From Paragonimus skrjabini miyazakii (taxonomy: Eukaryota; Platyhelminthes; Trematoda; Plagiorchiida; Troglotrematidae), in the NCBI GenBank assembly GCA_014338405.1, contig JTDE01000147.1, positions 271,588 to 335,587 on the forward strand: DNA of 64,000 nucleotides. The letters run 5' to 3'. Positions within the stretch are counted from its first letter, which is position 1, and each line of letters begins with the position of its first letter. Made by a program: the position numbers and the translations under genes. Below the pieces are notes generated by a model. That model saw only the letters and a list, made by a program, of their open reading frames with translations. It ran no database searches and was not told the DNA's origin. Positions 61,231 to 64,000 of the stretch are shown one piece after another.

Positions 61231-64000
61231 TGGCTGAAATTAGAAAACGTGAAAGATCACGTAGGAGTTATCTTTTGCTAAAACGTCTTTGGAAATGTGA
61301 CAACTGCAACCAGTTTTAAATGAGGCTCAATTTACATAAGTCGAGATCTCTTATTTTTCATCGGTAAATGCGTAATAGATCGACTAGTCGAGTGAATCAT
61401 GTCAACTGTTCTCCTTTGTTATGTAACTGCATGCTGGTTCTATGTTTGCCTCATTAGTTATCCTATGTATTACGTCCTCGTAGGTTAATGGTTTATTGCG
61501 TATCAGTTTTGTTCGACCACAGTCAACAAACTGAAACTGTACGGTTTTGTTCCGTATGTAAGCGCCAGAACGGGGTTATCGGAAAGAAAAATGTTCTCGA
61601 TTTGAACACTTTAAATGAATTAAGGAGCATATTTCACAAAGTATTGCTTTACCATGTACAGAACAAGTATGATCTGAATAAAACTGAAATATTCGTTTTG
61701 TTCTGCCCGATTCGAGAGACCAACAGTTGCCCTGACAAACGCCATAAAAATCCGAATCATTCATGACCAACGAATATGTGCCCAGTTCGTTCACGTGTAG
61801 CAACTGCGAGATGTGGTTTTAAAGAGGTGCAGTTCCGTAAGCACATCTGCCGCAGAACGTGGTCTGTTGTTGGCTCGAATTTATATCTGGCAGCTAAAAA
61901 TGTATTCGACACTGAAGAATAACATAGGAAAATCCGGGATACATTGCGAAGAAGGATAAAAACTGCTGAATGACCAGGCGGAGTGTCATCTTCTCCGGCC
62001 GCTCAGCTCTATGGCCAACTTTAGATTCACAATCTTAGTTTCAGTGAACCCTGGCCGTAATAGTGAGTACAATTGTGTTGCGCAAGTGAACGTTCAATCT
62101 CATGAGGATTAATCACCGGATAGTGTTTCTAATACTAATTTGATAGTTTCAATCTTGCAGGAGGAAAGGAGTCTGGATCAGCCGGTAAACTCCGAAATTT
62201 CCCTAGCGTCTGCATGTCCAAGAAGGAGTTGGAGAGGTTCGGATTTAACAACAGGGACTAATGGGGATATGTCGTATTTCAGCATAGTCTCCCACACTCA
62301 TCCACCGTTGTGCTGAAGAGATACTAGGTATGACAAAAGGAAGCAAATTATTGTAACAGAGCTGGGATACAAGGAAACTGTTAACAGTCTTCAACGTTAA
62401 CTTCGTTACATGGAACTCATTGCGGGCTGTTGACAAATAACTACCGAATATCAAGAATTGTGGCAAGTAAGTCGATTTAAACAGTTGTAACATCTGCAAC
62501 ATAATTCGACGAAGAAAAAAATAATTAGTGGCGTAATTTATTGGCTTGCATCATCTAGCATTTGATTCAACGAAACGGCGTGATTGTATGATACTACTTT
62601 TCTTTCCCCTGTATGATCCATCCCTCTCCATAGTGATTACCAACAGCCAATAAAACGATACATTCATAAGCACCGTTGTTTTACCTCGTTCAAGTCACCA
62701 TTATTATCCTTAAGGTGAACAAACGTAATTATCATAGAGTCATGATATATGCTGGAGCTAAGCGGATTTCATCACTGATAACCAGTGCTCACCCATCTCA
62801 ACAGTCTTCAGGAAGGACTTGGTTTAAGATGAATTTCTTCAGCCTGCAAAGCTGAAACGAACACCTTCACATATGCTTATATCATGCCTACTGAGATATG
62901 CGTCCTGTTTTTGTGGGTCAGTTGGCAATTACGCTGCATTGTCTTCACTTGTCAAGGTTGTTTAACAAGCCTATGTCTATAATAATTCAATAGATTGACG
63001 TCAAATTTTAACTTGCACAGCAGACAAACATTGATCACCAGTAGCTTTGTATACTCTGTTAGCCCATCTGGTGTTTAGTGCATAAACCGAATGGACTTTT
63101 GTCCTGCTAACTGGCAATACTCGGGTGATTTCAGTCTGCTGTAAACATGCCGTGCATGGTTCTGAAGGTATTTTTAAAAGACCACCCATAAACGGTTGTT
63201 CTGCTTCATAAGTGATACTCAAACGCCCGTGTTCCCTTCCGTTGGACTTTTTCTCGCGAAAGGTGATTTCTTCATAATAATGAATGTCATGGAATACGAC
63301 TACAGATATACTTTTTGACGAAGTTCTACAGTTATATACACGATAGAAAATTCGCAAAACTTATGACATGTACATATACAATGAAGAGCAAGAAAGAACT
63401 CGACATGCATTTGCGAAATGATTCTAATCGATCATTTTGGTACGTAATCAAATAAACGCAATGTCGAAACACTGGAGACAGCACCTTTCAGACGGATGGT
63501 CCTCATCGACGGGCTTGCAAAACATGTAACGGGAACAAGAATGAGTCGAAATTCACAGTGAGATATGCACAGCATTTAACTAAATAATAGCCAAAATAAC
63601 GCTAACACGATAGCAGGTTGTGGTGCACTGCCTCCGCTTTCAGCTGTGCATTGGGTCGAGTGTTCTGAGGTATATGTGAACCGGCCAATGTGAAAAGTAT
63701 AGAACAACATCAAGTGTACATGACATAGCTTTTCCTTGTTTGGACATGCGTGTACCCCGTGTATCCTAATAATCCCCACATTTAGGAACGTTCGACGATA
63801 CCAACTATTAGTGACCAGATATCCAAAACGTTTCAGCCATCTCTTCATCAAGTTAGTGCCACCTGATCGCAGGCATCCTAGCAATGTCGCCCAATGTTGC
63901 AGACAAGCTGGATGACGTTACCAATGTATAGTTCCATTGACTTCAGTCGTCCACCATGGCTGTGAATCAAATACATTCAGCGTGGAATCAACAAGGAGAG
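61231..64000. other. Nothing recognised
   Basis: The frames at 63001-63357 (-, 118 codons) and 63576-63884 (-, 102 codons) are the longest. Neither shows a family motif, signal peptide or convincing splice sites. No repeats were seen. Confidence 0.4.

Noticed and set aside
1..64000. Prokaryotic-type features (operons, CRISPR arrays, ribosome binding sites)
   Set aside because: The window is eukaryotic: tRNA-derived retroelements, Penelope-like elements and an animal pump subunit. No regularly spaced direct repeats of CRISPR type were seen.

Overview
Animal nuclear DNA, AT-rich and very sparse in genes. Across 64 kb I can defend one intact protein gene: a single-exon Na+/K+-ATPase beta-subunit-like gene at 43865-44797 (+). 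Everything else recognisable is mobile DNA or repeat. The mix of diverged GIY-YIG Penelope-like elements, LTR-retrotransposon gag debris and short retroelements carrying hammerhead ribozymes resembles what is known from digenean flatworms (schistosomes carry the hammerhead-bearing SM-alpha SINE-like family). A trematode is therefore my best inference, but no marker gene proves it. Layout: 1-15 kb, no gene recognised. 15.0-20.6 kb, three copies of a hammerhead/tRNA-like retroelement plus a frameshifted Penelope-like (PLE) C-terminus at 19.5-20.35 kb. 23.4 and 30.45 kb, two copies of a second, unrelated tRNA-like repeat. 37.2-37.75 kb, a second PLE C-terminus on the minus strand, with a hammerhead-like motif downstream of its ORF. 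38.17-41.14 kb, a pair of about 440-bp, almost identical inverted arms around 2.1 kb. 41.1-42.3 kb, an unrecognised ORF next to a broken LTR-retrotransposon gag. 43.8-44.9 kb, the beta-subunit gene. 51.18-51.78 kb, a 172-bp tandem repeat running towards an N gap. 51.9-58.6 kb, a cluster of at least six hammerhead retroelement copies. The rest is sequence in which I see nothing. The main discovery is the retroelement family (called HHR-SINE here; no name is known to me). A reconstructed copy has a body, a tRNA-like pol III head with A and B boxes, a 45-nt type I hammerhead ribozyme, and a tail of about 120 bp. In the hammerheads, helix I is GCACTA/TAGTGC, the core is CTGAYGA...GAAA, helix II is GCTCT-AATG-AGAGC, helix III is the palindrome ACTCGAGT, and cleavage is expected after GTC. 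At least two copies keep every invariant core base. One copy has a clean 13-bp target-site duplication and begins with an inverted piece of its own tail. Several other copies are head-to-head inverted pairs. These architectures recall Penelope-like insertions, so a PLE supplying the machinery is a reasonable but untested hypothesis. All comparisons were made by eye, without database search or folding software.
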